Position numbers and translations under genes: made by a program
Shown: one piece after another, positions 18,108 to 26,580 of the stretch
Position numbering within the stretch: the stretch's first letter is position 1
Layout: each line of letters begins with the position of its first letter
The notes under the pieces: generated by a model
What the model was told of the DNA's origin: nothing
The model's database searches: none
Seen by the model: only the letters and a program-made list of their open reading frames with translations
Assembly: GCF_012027495.1 (NCBI RefSeq)
Contig: NZ_SNUK01000005.1
Coordinates: forward strand, 1 to 64,000
Length of the DNA stretch: 64,000 nt
Reading direction: 5' to 3'
From: Thermococcus sp. JdF3
Lineage (GTDB): Archaea; Methanobacteriota_B; Thermococci; Thermococcales; Thermococcaceae

Positions 18108-18124
18108 GTTAACAACAAAGGGTT
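18108..18124 (+). promoter_or_regulatory. SurR-type site, first Mbh operon
   Basis: GTTAACAACAAAGGGTT matches GTTn3AACn5GTT at every fixed position. SurR of Pyrococcus furiosus binds this consensus and controls hydrogenase genes in response to sulfur. It ends 37 bases upstream of the TATA box. A degenerate copy (GTTTTCAATTCTAAGCT, 18135-18151) ends about ten bases before the TATA box, the activating position. Confidence 0.75.
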
Positions 18125-18161
18125 AGGTACCTTTGTTTTCAATTCTAAGCTTCAAAAAACC

Positions 18162-18171
18162 CTTTTAAGAG
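18162..18171 (+). promoter_or_regulatory. TATA box, first Mbh operon
   Basis: CTTTTAAGAG; a transcript beginning about 25 bases later, near 18190, would start at the leader segment shared with the second operon. Confidence 0.5.
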
Positions 18172-18249
18172 AATTTTTTCTATGTTAAGCGGAAATCCGG
18201 GAAAATGAAGCCGAGATAAGGTTGTAAACCAAAAGTGGGGGGACGCACA

Positions 18250-18750
18250 ATGGGTTTCATTCCTGTATTCATTTGGTCATTCGTGCTCTGGCTTGTGCTG
18301 ACAGCGGGCAGCAAGGGTATGCTGTGGAGCCCCGAAGAGCTCGTCGCGGGAGCGGTGTTCTCGGGGATAATCGCCTTCACGACGAAGGACATCATAGGTG
18401 AGAAGGCCGCGAGGTTCCTCAACCCGGCGAAGTGGGCTGGCTTTGTGGTTTACTCCATCGGCCCGCTCTTCTGGGGTATGGCCAAGGCCAACCTCGACGT
18501 TGCCTACCGCGTCATAACCGGCAGGATAAAGCCCGGAATCGTTCGCGTTCCTGTCGATCTGGAGAACGACGCCCAGTACACCATCCTCAGCAACTCAATA
18601 ACCCTCACCCCCGGAACGCTCACCGTGGACGCCTGCCCAGAGGAGAAGGCCCTCTACGTCCACTGGATAAACGTGACCGAGAAGGAGCCGGAGAGCTCCG
18701 AGGTCATAGCGGGTTCATTTGAAAAATGGGCGAGGAGGCTGGGAAGATGA
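18250..18750 (+). CDS. mbhA: Membrane-bound hydrogenase subunit MbhA (MrpE-like)
   Basis: 166 residues; ATG at 18250 after GGGGGG. Homologous to the MrpE/MnhE subunit of Na+/H+ antiporters, with two to three N-terminal helices and a small cytoplasmic domain (NSITLTPGTLTVD). It is the first gene of a 14-gene operon in which nearly every gene overlaps the next by ATGA. Part of the sodium-translocating module of Mbh. Confidence 0.92.
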   Translation: MGFIPVFIWSFVLWLVLTAGSKGMLWSPEELVAGAVFSGIIAFTTKDIIGEKAARFLNPAKWAGFVVYSIGPLFWGMAKANLDVAYRVITGRIKPGIVRVPVDLENDAQYTILSNSITLTPGTLTVDACPEEKALYVHWINVTEKEPESSEVIAGSFEKWARRLGR

Positions 18751-19010
18751 TAGCACCGGAGTTCTTCTATGCCGCGGTCATAGTCATGATTGGAGCATTC
18801 CTGGCTCTGCTCAGGGTGTTCTTCGGACCGAGCGTGCCGGATAGAGTCGTGGGAGTTGATACCCTCAACACGTTAATCGTTGCCGGAATGGTCCTCCTCG
18901 GAGCGGCCTACGACAGGACGATATACATCGATATCGCCATCGTTTACGCCCTTCTGAGCTACGTGGGAACCCTGGCCATAGCCAAATACCTCCAGGGGGG
19001 ATTGGAATGA
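18747..19010 (+). CDS. mbhB: Mbh subunit MbhB (MrpF-like)
   Basis: 87 residues, three helices, with the MrpF signature GPSVPDRVVGVDTLNTL. Start at 18747 overlaps the mbhA stop by ATGA and has GGAGG upstream. Antiporter-module subunit. Confidence 0.92.
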   Translation: MIAPEFFYAAVIVMIGAFLALLRVFFGPSVPDRVVGVDTLNTLIVAGMVLLGAAYDRTIYIDIAIVYALLSYVGTLAIAKYLQGGLE

Positions 19011-19378
19011 GTGCGGTCACCTACGTCATCTACGCATTCCTCACGATAAACATAGTCTTCAACCTGCTGGGCAGCTTCTCGCTCCACAGGTTCCCGGACG
19101 TCTACACAAGGCTCCACGGAGCGACCAAGTGCACCACCTTCGGGACGATATTCGCGGTTCTGGCGGTGGTGGTACACGCTGCCTACCAGCTCCACCTCAC
19201 CGGCGACCCCAAGTACCTCCAGATGGCGCTGCACAGCATCGTTGCGCTCGTGGCGCTCCTCCTCACGAACCCGACCGGAGCGCACGCGATAGCCAAGGCA
19301 GCCCATCTGAGCGGCTATAAGCCAGCCAAAGCCGTCATTGACGCGTACGAGGACAAGCTCAGGGGTGGTGCCGAATGA
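19007..19378 (+). CDS. mbhC: Mbh subunit MbhC (MrpG-like)
   Basis: 123 residues with the MrpG signature RFPDVYTRLHGATKCTTFG between the first and second of three helices and TNPTGAHAIAKAAH at the end. ATGA overlap with mbhB. Confidence 0.92.
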   Translation: MSAVTYVIYAFLTINIVFNLLGSFSLHRFPDVYTRLHGATKCTTFGTIFAVLAVVVHAAYQLHLTGDPKYLQMALHSIVALVALLLTNPTGAHAIAKAAHLSGYKPAKAVIDAYEDKLRGGAE

Positions 19379-19641
19379 ACGCTCTTTCGATGGACATGGT
19401 CATACAGTTCGGAATACTCCTCGGCGTGCTGGTAGCGGCCTACATCACGATAACCATGCGGGACCTGCTCAGTGCGGCCATCGCTTCGGCGGCCATGAGC
19501 CTGCTCCTCAGCCTTGAGTTCTACATGCTCCACGCGCCGGACGTGGCGATAGCCGAGGCCGCGGTCGGAGCCGGCGTCGTTACGGCCATAGTCGTGTATG
19601 GAATCGCCAAAACGGAGAGATGGGAGCGTGAGGGACCATGA
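19375..19641 (+). CDS. mbhD: Mbh subunit MbhD (MrpA C-terminal type)
   Basis: 88 residues of the DUF4040 type, three helices, with the conserved LEFYMLHAPDVAIAEAAVG. It corresponds to part of the C-terminal extension of MrpA. Overlaps both neighbours by four bases. Confidence 0.9.
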   Translation: MNALSMDMVIQFGILLGVLVAAYITITMRDLLSAAIASAAMSLLLSLEFYMLHAPDVAIAEAAVGAGVVTAIVVYGIAKTERWEREGP

Positions 19642-19940
19642 AGAGGACTTTCGGAGCTCTCGCACTGCTGTTCCTCCTCGGAGTGCTGCTCGTCGTTGCG
19701 AGCCCTTCAACCGGAATAAAGTTCGGCCTCGGCGGTGAGGACTGGAAGGCCTACCGCTACACCGACCAGTACTACATAGACCACGGCGTGCAGGAGGTGG
19801 GTGGAACCAACATAGTCACCGACATAGTCTTCGACTACCGTGGCTACGATACCCTCGGAGAGGCGACGGTTCTCTTCACTGCTATAGCCGGAGCGGTTGC
19901 ACTTCTCAGGCCCTGGAGGAGGGATGAGGATGAAGAGTGA
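19638..19940 (+). CDS. mbhE: Mbh subunit MbhE (MrpA C-terminal type)
   Basis: 100 residues. An N-terminal helix, an external loop, then IVFDYRGYDTLGEATVLFTA, the classic end of MrpA. The C-terminus is charged (RRDEDEE) and overlaps the start of mbhF. Confidence 0.9.
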   Translation: MKRTFGALALLFLLGVLLVVASPSTGIKFGLGGEDWKAYRYTDQYYIDHGVQEVGGTNIVTDIVFDYRGYDTLGEATVLFTAIAGAVALLRPWRRDEDEE

Positions 19941-20376
19941 CATGGGACTAATCGTTAAGACCACCGCGAGGGCCACCATTCCGCTCATAGGAATCTTCGG
20001 TGCCTACGTGGTCTCACACGGTCACCTTACGCCGGGAGGCGGCTTCCAGGGTGGAGCGACCATAGCGGGAGCCGGGATACTGTTCCTCATAGCCTTCGGG
20101 CTGGGCGAGATGAAGAGGCGCTACAACCACCACCTCTACTCGGCCCTCGAGGGCCTCGGCGGCCTGGTATTCCTCGGAGCGGCGATGCTCGGCCTGGGAG
20201 TTGCGTTCTTCTACAACACGCTGTGGCACAACGGGCCGGTCTTCAACGGCCAGCCGGGAACGCTGCTCTCAGCGGGTTACCTGCCGATAATGAACCTCGC
20301 CGTGGGACTGAAGGTCTTCGCGGGACTGGTCAGCGCGATGGTTGCCATAGCGGCATTCAGGAGGTGGAACGAATGA
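19924..20376 (+). CDS. mbhF: Mbh subunit MbhF (MrpB-like)
   Basis: About 150 residues. Contains SHGHLTPGGGFQGGA, the MnhB signature, in the first loop; four helices. The start is ATG 19924 or 19930, with GGAGG upstream; longer frames are not supported. Overlaps mbhE by about 17 bases. Confidence 0.88.
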   Translation: MRMKSDMGLIVKTTARATIPLIGIFGAYVVSHGHLTPGGGFQGGATIAGAGILFLIAFGLGEMKRRYNHHLYSALEGLGGLVFLGAAMLGLGVAFFYNTLWHNGPVFNGQPGTLLSAGYLPIMNLAVGLKVFAGLVSAMVAIAAFRRWNE

Positions 20377-20732
20377 TACCGTTCCAGTTCATCACGGCGT
20401 TCCTGCTAATAGCCATGGGAATCTACGCCCTCCTCTACAAGAGGAACCTCATCAAGCTCATACTGGCCCTCAACATCATAGATGCCGGCATACACCTGCT
20501 CCTCATAAGCTTCGGATACCGCATAGAGGCAGGCCAGATACCAACCGCGCCAATCTACACGGGCTACGAGACCGTAAAGAGCGCCATGGTCGCCCCGATT
20601 CCGCAGGCGCTCACGCTCACCAGCATAGTCATCGGGGTCTGCGTTCTCTCGCTGGCGATGGCCCTCACGATAAACGCCTACAGGCACTACGGAAGCCTCG
20701 ACGTTAACAAGCTCAGGAGGTTGAGAGGATGA
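20373..20732 (+). CDS. mbhG: Mbh subunit MbhG (MrpC-like)
   Basis: 119 residues, NuoK/MrpC family: YKRNLIKLILALNIIDAGIHLLLI with the helix-loop typical of NuoK, then PIPQALTLTSIVIG. ATGA overlap with mbhF. Ion-pathway subunit between the antiporter and the membrane arm. Confidence 0.92.
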   Translation: MIPFQFITAFLLIAMGIYALLYKRNLIKLILALNIIDAGIHLLLISFGYRIEAGQIPTAPIYTGYETVKSAMVAPIPQALTLTSIVIGVCVLSLAMALTINAYRHYGSLDVNKLRRLRG

Positions 20733-22270
20733 ACGGGCTGATCCCATACCTCATCATAGTCCCGCTCCTTGGAGCATTCGCACTGCCCATAGTGGGCCTC
20801 GCGGGAAGGAAGGCCAGGGAGCTGTGGGCGATACTCATAACCGGCATCACCCTCGGCGTCGCGGCCGGACTGTTCAAAGAAGTCTGGAAGAGCGGCGAGA
20901 TACTCGTCTACACCCTCGGAGCGAAGAGCCCCATTGGAAACGGCGTTCCATTCCCGATAAGGATAGTCTGGGAGGTGGACCTCCTCAGCGCGCTCTTCGC
21001 CCTGATGGTGACCTTCATAGCCTTCGTGGCCGTGCTCTACTCCAGCGAGTACATGAGGCACGATACGGGGCTTGAGAAGTACTATGCCCTAGTCCTCGTC
21101 CTCGAGGTCGGCATGCTCGGCATAGCCATAACCGGCGACCTGTTCAACTTCTACGTCTTCCTGGAGATAATGAGCATAGCGAGCTACGCCCTCGTCGCCT
21201 TCAGGAACGACACCTGGGAGGGCATCGAGGCGGGCATAAAGTACATGTTCGTCGGCTCCCTCGCCAGCTCATTCATCCTCCTCGGCATAGTGCTCCTCTA
21301 CGGCCAGTACGGAACGCTGACGATGGCCTACCTGGCCAAGATGATAGCTGAGAACCCAACCTTCACCGCCAAGGTGGCCCTCGGCCTCCTCGCGGGCGGA
21401 CTGCTCTTCAAGAGCGGTGCCGTTCCGGTGCACATGTGGCTCGCAGACGCACACCCGGCCGCTCCGAGCTCGATCAGCGCCATGCTCTCGGGTCTCGTCA
21501 TCAAGATAGGCGGTACCTACGCCCTGGCGAGGCTCGCCTTCAGCGTCTTCAGCGCCGGAATCAGCACTAGAACGGTCGGCTGGATAATCATATTCTTCGC
21601 CTGCGTGACCCTCATAGTCGGAAACGCGATGGCGGTGATACAGACCGACATGAAGAGGCTCTTCGCCTTCTCCAGCGTCGGCCAGATCGGCTACATCCTC
21701 CTGGGAATCGGAATTGGCCTTGCCGCGTATGGAAGCGACGTCGGCCAGGTCGCTCTGGCGGGTGCGATATACCACACCGTGAACCACGCGATAATGAAGG
21801 CCCTCCTGTTCCTCGTCGCGGGAGCGGTCATACACGGGCTCGGAACCAAGAACCTCAACGAGCTGAGCGGAATAGCCAGGAAGATGCCGGTCACGAGCTT
21901 CGCATTCCTGGTCGGTGCGGCCGCGATAATCGGCCTTCCGCCGCTCAACGGCTTCGCGAGCAAGTGGCTCATCTACGAGAGCTCGGCGCTCTTCAACCCG
22001 TTCCTCGCGGCAATAGCCGTCATAGGCACAGCCTTCTGTACCGCCGCATACATCAGGGTGCTCTTCACGTTCTTCGGAAGGCCGAGCGAGAGGGTCATGA
22101 ACGCGGAGGAGCCAGGAAAGGCCATGCTCGTGCCGATGCTCATACTGGTGGTGGCAATAATCGTCATGGGACTCTTCCCATGGGCCATCAGCGACAAGGT
22201 CATGCTTCCGGCGGCAAAGACTCTGGAGAACATAGGGGCTTACGTATCGGCGGTGCTGGGGGGTGCGTGA
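20729..22270 (+). CDS. mbhH: Mbh subunit MbhH (MrpD-like antiporter)
   Basis: 513 residues, about 14 helices, NuoN/MrpD family. Key features include the TM5 glutamate region (FYVFLEIMSIASYAL), the broken-helix lysine region KSGAVPVHMWLADAHPAAPS and a later helix with KALLFLVAG. Only one such antiporter subunit is present, as in Mbh and unlike Mbs/Mbx, which has two. ATGA overlap with mbhG. Confidence 0.93.
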   Translation: MNGLIPYLIIVPLLGAFALPIVGLAGRKARELWAILITGITLGVAAGLFKEVWKSGEILVYTLGAKSPIGNGVPFPIRIVWEVDLLSALFALMVTFIAFVAVLYSSEYMRHDTGLEKYYALVLVLEVGMLGIAITGDLFNFYVFLEIMSIASYALVAFRNDTWEGIEAGIKYMFVGSLASSFILLGIVLLYGQYGTLTMAYLAKMIAENPTFTAKVALGLLAGGLLFKSGAVPVHMWLADAHPAAPSSISAMLSGLVIKIGGTYALARLAFSVFSAGISTRTVGWIIIFFACVTLIVGNAMAVIQTDMKRLFAFSSVGQIGYILLGIGIGLAAYGSDVGQVALAGAIYHTVNHAIMKALLFLVAGAVIHGLGTKNLNELSGIARKMPVTSFAFLVGAAAIIGLPPLNGFASKWLIYESSALFNPFLAAIAVIGTAFCTAAYIRVLFTFFGRPSERVMNAEEPGKAMLVPMLILVVAIIVMGLFPWAISDKVMLPAAKTLENIGAYVSAVLGGA

Positions 22271-22271
22271 A

Positions 22272-22619
22272 ATGTTTGGCTACTGGGATGCACTCTACTT
22301 CGTTTACGTCTTTGCCATAGGCCTGCTCATCTCGTACGTGCTCTACAAGTGGGCCGAGCGCTCCAGCACGGGGACGAGGAGAACCGGCGATGGAACGAAG
22401 ATATTCCTCAGCGGTGAGGACCAGGACGAGATCGTTCCGCAGTTCGAGCACTTCCAGGGCTACGTCACCGGAAGACACGTCATGTGGGGCCTCATAAGAG
22501 GAATTCACAGGATGTTCCTCATCTTCCGCAGGGAGCACACCGGACTGCTGAGCGACTACATCAGCTACCTGCTCGTCACGACCGCGATAATTGTGGGAGC
22601 GCTGATAGTGTGGGGATGA
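22272..22619 (+). CDS. mbhI: Mbh subunit MbhI
   Basis: 115 residues: an N-terminal helix, a charged cytoplasmic segment (residues 25-75) and a second helix at the end. It links the antiporter and hydrogenase modules in Mbh. The ATG at 22272 follows GGGGGTG; mbhH ends two bases earlier. Confidence 0.85.
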   Translation: MFGYWDALYFVYVFAIGLLISYVLYKWAERSSTGTRRTGDGTKIFLSGEDQDEIVPQFEHFQGYVTGRHVMWGLIRGIHRMFLIFRREHTGLLSDYISYLLVTTAIIVGALIVWG

Positions 22620-22632
22620 GGAGGTGAGATGA

Positions 22633-23148
22633 ATGGCGATTAAGGTTACAGGGGCAGAGACCAATGTCAGCTCAAACTCCTCGGAGCGCGAGAGGCTTGA
22701 GAGGGAGATATCAAAGCTCTGCAGGTACATAGGGCGCTCACCCTGGGTGTTCCACGTGAACAGCGGCAGCTGCAACGGCTGCGACATCGAGATAATAGCC
22801 GCACTGACGCCGAGGTACGACGCCGAGCGCTTCGGTGTGAAGCTCGTCGGAACGCCGAGACACGCCGACATACTGCTCGTAACCGGGCCGGTGACCGACC
22901 AGAGCCTTGAGAGGGTCAAGCTGGTCTACGAGCAGACTCCGGACCCGAAAGTTGTCATAGCCGTCGGAGCCTGCCCCACCGGCGGAAGCGTGTTCTTCGA
23001 GAGCCCCTTCACCAACGCGCCGCTGGACAAGCACATACCGGTGGACGTCTTCGTACCCGGCTGCCCGCCGAGGCCCGAGGCGATACTCTACGGAGTCGTG
23101 CTCGGTCTGCAGAAGCTGATAGAGAGAATTGAGGGGGGTAAGAGATGA
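22633..23148 (+). CDS. mbhJ: Mbh hydrogenase small subunit MbhJ (NuoB-like)
   Basis: 171 residues. It holds the proximal [4Fe-4S] cluster with cysteines in SGSCNGCDIE (Cys47, Cys50), VGACPTGG and PGCPPRPEA. An N-terminal extension of about 38 residues is absent from the second operon's copy. GAGGTGAG precedes the start region. Confidence 0.94.
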   Translation: MAIKVTGAETNVSSNSSERERLEREISKLCRYIGRSPWVFHVNSGSCNGCDIEIIAALTPRYDAERFGVKLVGTPRHADILLVTGPVTDQSLERVKLVYEQTPDPKVVIAVGACPTGGSVFFESPFTNAPLDKHIPVDVFVPGCPPRPEAILYGVVLGLQKLIERIEGGKR

Positions 23149-23672
23149 ACGTTGACGAGTTCGTTAAAGCCTTTGGCGAGAGGTTCCCCGAGGCCGAGAT
23201 AAGGGTGAGCGAGAACAAGATGCCCCACCCGAAGAGGCGCGTCTGGGTCGAGATAGACAGGGAGAAGTTCCACGACGCCATGAAGTTCATCAAGGAGCTC
23301 GACCCGAAGGCCCAGTTCTCCATCATAATCGGAATGGACGCCGGCGACAGACTGCTCGCCAAGTACCACATGGAGATGTTCTGGGAGGAGGGGGAGAGCC
23401 TGTCGCTCGTCATAGGCACGAGCGTCCCCAAGGATGACCCCAAGCTGCCCACAGTCACGGACGTCTTCCCGAGCGCGCTGCCCTACGAGAGGGAGAACCA
23501 GGAGTTCCTCGGGCTGTTCTTCGAGGGAATCCCCGACCCGAGAAGACTCTTCCTGCCCGACGACTTCCCGGAGGGAATCTACCCGCTGAGGCTCGACGAG
23601 ACCGGAATCAAGCCCGAGATGGTCAAGAACGCAGGACACCCCTATAAAATTAAGAAGGAGGGCTCGAAATGA
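23145..23672 (+). CDS. mbhK: Mbh subunit MbhK (NuoC-like)
   Basis: 175 residues, 30-kDa complex I subunit type. The signature is around EFLGLFFEGIPDPRRLFLPD and FPEGIYPLR. It sits on the hydrogenase large subunit. ATGA overlaps on both sides. Confidence 0.92.
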   Translation: MNVDEFVKAFGERFPEAEIRVSENKMPHPKRRVWVEIDREKFHDAMKFIKELDPKAQFSIIIGMDAGDRLLAKYHMEMFWEEGESLSLVIGTSVPKDDPKLPTVTDVFPSALPYERENQEFLGLFFEGIPDPRRLFLPDDFPEGIYPLRLDETGIKPEMVKNAGHPYKIKKEGSK

Positions 23673-24964
23673 ACGGAAAGCTTGAGTACTGGGTTAAGAT
23701 ACCCATCGGACCCATTCACCCCGCACTGGAGGAGCCCGAGAAGTTCATCATCACGCTCGACGGAGAGAGGATAATCAACGTCGACGTCAAGCTCGGCTAC
23801 AACCTCAGGGGCCTCGAATGGATAGCCATGAGGAGAAACTACATCCAGATACTCTACCTCGCCGAGAGGATATGCGGAATCTGTTCCTTCTCCCACAACC
23901 ACACCTATTCCAGAGCCGTTGAGGAGATGGCCGGCATAGAGGTGCCCGAGAGGGCCGAGTACATCCGTGTGATAATCGGCGAGCTCGAGAGAATCCACTC
24001 CCACCTGCTCAACCTCGGAGTCGTTGGGCACACCATAGGCTACGACACCACCCTCCACCTCAGCTGGCTCGCCCGCGAGCGCGTCATGGACATCCTGGAG
24101 GCCATCGGCGGCAACAGGGTCAACTACTCCATCAACACCATCGGCGGCGTGAGGAGGGACCTGGAGGAGAAGCACATCAGGGCCATACTCGACATGATAG
24201 AGAACTACAGGAACGAGGTCATGCCCAAGATAGAGGAGATATTCCTCTACGATCCGACGGTCGAGGCCAGGCTGAGGGACGCTGGCGTTATTCCCAAGAG
24301 GATAGCCATCGAGTACAGCGCCCAGGGACCGACTGCCAGGGGAAGCGGCGTGAAGAAAGACGTCCGCTACAACGAGAAGCTCAGCGTTTACCCGGACCTC
24401 GGCGTGAAGCCGATAACGCCCAAGGAGTTCACCGGAGTTGTCAAGGGGGACGTTTTCGACAGGATGGTGGTCAGGGTCGGCGAGCTCTGGCAGAGCATGG
24501 AGCTCATAGAGAGGGCCATAGACCAGATGCCGGAGGGCAAGATAAAGGCGGTTCCAAAGGACAACACCCTCCTGTTCCAGCTCAAGAAAGCCGAGGGGGA
24601 GGGAATAGGCAGGTACGAGGCCCCGCGCGGTGAACTCATCCACTACGTCATGGCCCAGAAGGGCAAGGACGTCCCGGCGAAGTGGAAGATGCGCGAGCCC
24701 ACATTCCCGAACCTGTTCGCGATAGCCAGAGCGTTGGTGGGCGAGCAGGTGGCGGACGTTCCGGTTGCAATAGCCTCAATAGACCCCTGCCTGAGCTGTA
24801 CGGACAGGGTCGCGGTGGTGGATGCTAACACAGGAAGGAAGAAGGTCCTCACCGAGAGGGACCTCCTCAGGCTCTCGATAGAGAAAACCAGGGAGCTGAA
24901 CCCGAACGTTAGGGCGAAGCCCGAAGTTGTTGGAGTAGGCTGCCCGAGGGGTGGTGTCCTATGA
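23669..24964 (+). CDS. mbhL: Mbh [NiFe] hydrogenase large subunit MbhL
   Basis: 431 residues, NuoD/group 4 [NiFe] hydrogenase. All four nickel-ligand cysteines are present: ERICGICSFSH (Cys69, Cys72) and DPCLSC (Cys374, Cys377). It therefore evolves H2 from reduced ferredoxin while the complex pumps Na+ out. The C-terminal tail after the second motif is about 54 residues and is not a short His-ending maturation peptide of the group 1 type. The opening (WVKIPIGPIHPALEEPEKF) is, to my memory, nearly that of classical Pyrococcus MbhL. Confidence 0.95.
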   Translation: MNGKLEYWVKIPIGPIHPALEEPEKFIITLDGERIINVDVKLGYNLRGLEWIAMRRNYIQILYLAERICGICSFSHNHTYSRAVEEMAGIEVPERAEYIRVIIGELERIHSHLLNLGVVGHTIGYDTTLHLSWLARERVMDILEAIGGNRVNYSINTIGGVRRDLEEKHIRAILDMIENYRNEVMPKIEEIFLYDPTVEARLRDAGVIPKRIAIEYSAQGPTARGSGVKKDVRYNEKLSVYPDLGVKPITPKEFTGVVKGDVFDRMVVRVGELWQSMELIERAIDQMPEGKIKAVPKDNTLLFQLKKAEGEGIGRYEAPRGELIHYVMAQKGKDVPAKWKMREPTFPNLFAIARALVGEQVADVPVAIASIDPCLSCTDRVAVVDANTGRKKVLTERDLLRLSIEKTRELNPNVRAKPEVVGVGCPRGGVL

Positions 24965-25950
24965 ACGTCCTCTACGCAACGCTCGGATTCCTGGGAATTT
25001 ACGCTTACGTATCCTTCGCCTCACTGCTCTGGGGAGGCATAGACAGGAAACTGGTTGCAAGGATGCAGCGCAGGATGGGCCCCCCACTGCTCCAGCCGTT
25101 CTACGACTTCCTGAAGCTGGTCAGCAAGGAGTCCATAATCCCGAGGGACGCCAACAGGTTCTTCGAACTGGCCCCCGTGCTGGCTCTCGCCACCTCCATC
25201 GCCCTGCTCGCCTACACCCCGCTCGGCTTCGAGCCGCTCTTTGGAACCAAGGGTGACGTGATACTCTTCATCTACCTGCTGACCCTAATCGGCTTCCTCA
25301 GGGTCGTTGGTGCCGTTAGCTCGGGCTCCCCCTACGCCCAGATAGGCGCCCAGAGGGAGATGATAATCCTCGTCTCCAGGGAGGGGCCGATGATGCTGGC
25401 CCTCTTCACCATACTCTGGCGCCTCAGCGACCTCGGCGTTACAAAGCCCTTCAGCATGGGCACCTTCTACGAGCACAACGTCTGGGAGCTCGGGACGCCG
25501 ATGAGCATAATAGGGGCAGTGGTGCTCCTGCTCGTCTTCATGGCCTGGCTCGCCAGCGAGATTGAGGTCGGCTACTTCGACATCCCCGAGGCCGAGACCG
25601 AGCTCGCCGAGGGAACGATGGCCGAGTACAGCGGAAGGCACCTGGCCCTCTTTGAGCTGGCCAACGCGATAAAGGCCTTCGTGAGCGCGAGCCTCGTCGT
25701 GGCGATATTCTTCCCGTGGGGCATATCCGGCTACCTCGGGCTCACGGGGCTTCCGGCGGTAGTCATAGACCTGCTCTTCCACACCCTCAAGGTCTTCGCC
25801 GTGCTCTTCGTGAGCATGAGCCTTTTCAGGGCGGTAACTGGAAGGCTCAGGATAAACCAGGCGGTGACCCTGTTCTGGACCAGGATGCTTCCGGCCGCAA
25901 TAGTCGGGGCGCTGCTGCTGGCAATAGACACCCTGGGGGTGGTGGCATGA
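24961..25950 (+). CDS. mbhM: Mbh subunit MbhM (NuoH-like)
   Basis: 329 residues, eight helices. The NuoH landmarks are RMQRRMGPPLLQPFYDFLKL near the N-terminus and EVGYFDIPEAETELAEGTMAEYSGR in the third loop. It connects hydrogenase and membrane arm. Confidence 0.94.
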   Translation: MNVLYATLGFLGIYAYVSFASLLWGGIDRKLVARMQRRMGPPLLQPFYDFLKLVSKESIIPRDANRFFELAPVLALATSIALLAYTPLGFEPLFGTKGDVILFIYLLTLIGFLRVVGAVSSGSPYAQIGAQREMIILVSREGPMMLALFTILWRLSDLGVTKPFSMGTFYEHNVWELGTPMSIIGAVVLLLVFMAWLASEIEVGYFDIPEAETELAEGTMAEYSGRHLALFELANAIKAFVSASLVVAIFFPWGISGYLGLTGLPAVVIDLLFHTLKVFAVLFVSMSLFRAVTGRLRINQAVTLFWTRMLPAAIVGALLLAIDTLGVVA

Positions 25951-26381
25951 GGGTCCCACCGACGCTCTCAGCCGTGCTGAGCAACCTGTTCAAGAAGCCG
26001 GCAACCAACCCCTTCCCTGCGAGCGATCCGGTTCCGACTCCAGAGGGCTTCAGGGGCAAGCTCGTCTACTATCCCGACAAGTGCGTCGGCTGCAGGCTCT
26101 GCGTCATGGTCTGCCCTGCAGGGGTCATAGAGTACGTTCCCGAGGTCAGGAAGGTCACCTTCTGGCTCGGAAGGTGCGTCTTCTGCCAGCAGTGCGTGGA
26201 CGTCTGCCCCGTAAAGGCCCTGGAGATGAGCGATGAGTTCCTCCTGGCGACGGACGACAAGTACAACGACAACCTCCGCTGGTTCAAGGAGGATGAGATA
26301 GAGGAGCTCAAAAAGAAGCTGGAGGAGCAGAAGAAGGCCAAGGAGGCGGCAAAGAAAGGGGCCGAGTCCCAGAAGAAGTAG
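25947..26381 (+). CDS. mbhN: Mbh ferredoxin-like subunit MbhN (NuoI-like)
   Basis: 144 residues from the ATG at 25947, which overlaps the mbhM stop. Two [4Fe-4S] motifs occur, CVGCRLCVMVCP and CVFCQQCVDVCP. A long basic coiled tail (EELKKKLEEQKKAKEAAKK) ends the protein. It accepts electrons from ferredoxin. Last gene of the operon; a T-rich terminator follows. Confidence 0.94.
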   Translation: MRVPPTLSAVLSNLFKKPATNPFPASDPVPTPEGFRGKLVYYPDKCVGCRLCVMVCPAGVIEYVPEVRKVTFWLGRCVFCQQCVDVCPVKALEMSDEFLLATDDKYNDNLRWFKEDEIEELKKKLEEQKKAKEAAKKGAESQKK

Positions 26382-26402
26382 CCCCCTTCTTTCCTTGTTT
26401 TT
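26382..26402 (+). terminator. Pyrimidine-rich terminator after first Mbh operon
   Basis: C5 then a T-rich run ending in T5 directly after the mbhN stop, typical of archaeal oligo-T termination. Confidence 0.5.
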
Positions 26403-26525
26403 CCCACCGACGATTTCAGTTCTGTAATGAACTTTTCCGAACGTTTGTCCCCCCTAATATACTACAACGTACAGTTTTATGGACGTACGTCAAGAGCCGT
26501 CCAATTTATATTTGTCAAATTTCTG

Positions 26526-26542
26526 GTTGTTAACCATTTGTT
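26526..26542 (+). promoter_or_regulatory. SurR-type site, second Mbh operon
   Basis: GTTGTTAACCATTTGTT fits GTTn3AACn5GTT at every fixed base. It ends about 11 bases before the TATA box at 26554-26562, the same distance as the degenerate site in front of the first operon. Together with that operon it predicts joint control by the sulfur-responsive regulator SurR. Confidence 0.75.
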
Positions 26543-26553
26543 TTAGAAACCCA

Positions 26554-26562
26554 TTTATAAAA
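26554..26562 (+). promoter_or_regulatory. TATA box, second Mbh operon
   Basis: TTTATAAAA; transcription would begin near 26582, exactly where similarity to the leader of the first operon starts. The region 26403-26525 holds nothing I recognise besides another A/T-rich stretch at 26505-26520. Confidence 0.5.
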
Positions 26563-26580
26563 ATTTAGCCAATTTATAAT

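Larger units (their letters stand above)
17866..18249. other. Intergenic regulatory region between TRAM gene and first Mbh operon
   Basis: 384 bases without a gene. It contains the minus-strand TATA box of the TRAM gene (GCTTTATATACC, 17944-17955), then about 150 bases where I see nothing, then on the plus side a perfect SurR-type site (18108-18124), a degenerate one (18135-18151), a TATA box (18162-18171) and a roughly 60-base leader. Confidence 0.7.

Noticed and set aside
25716-26381. Ferredoxin subunit starting at 25716
   Set aside because: The extra 77 codons overlap the MbhM gene in another frame; the ATG at 25947 overlaps the MbhM stop as elsewhere in the operon.
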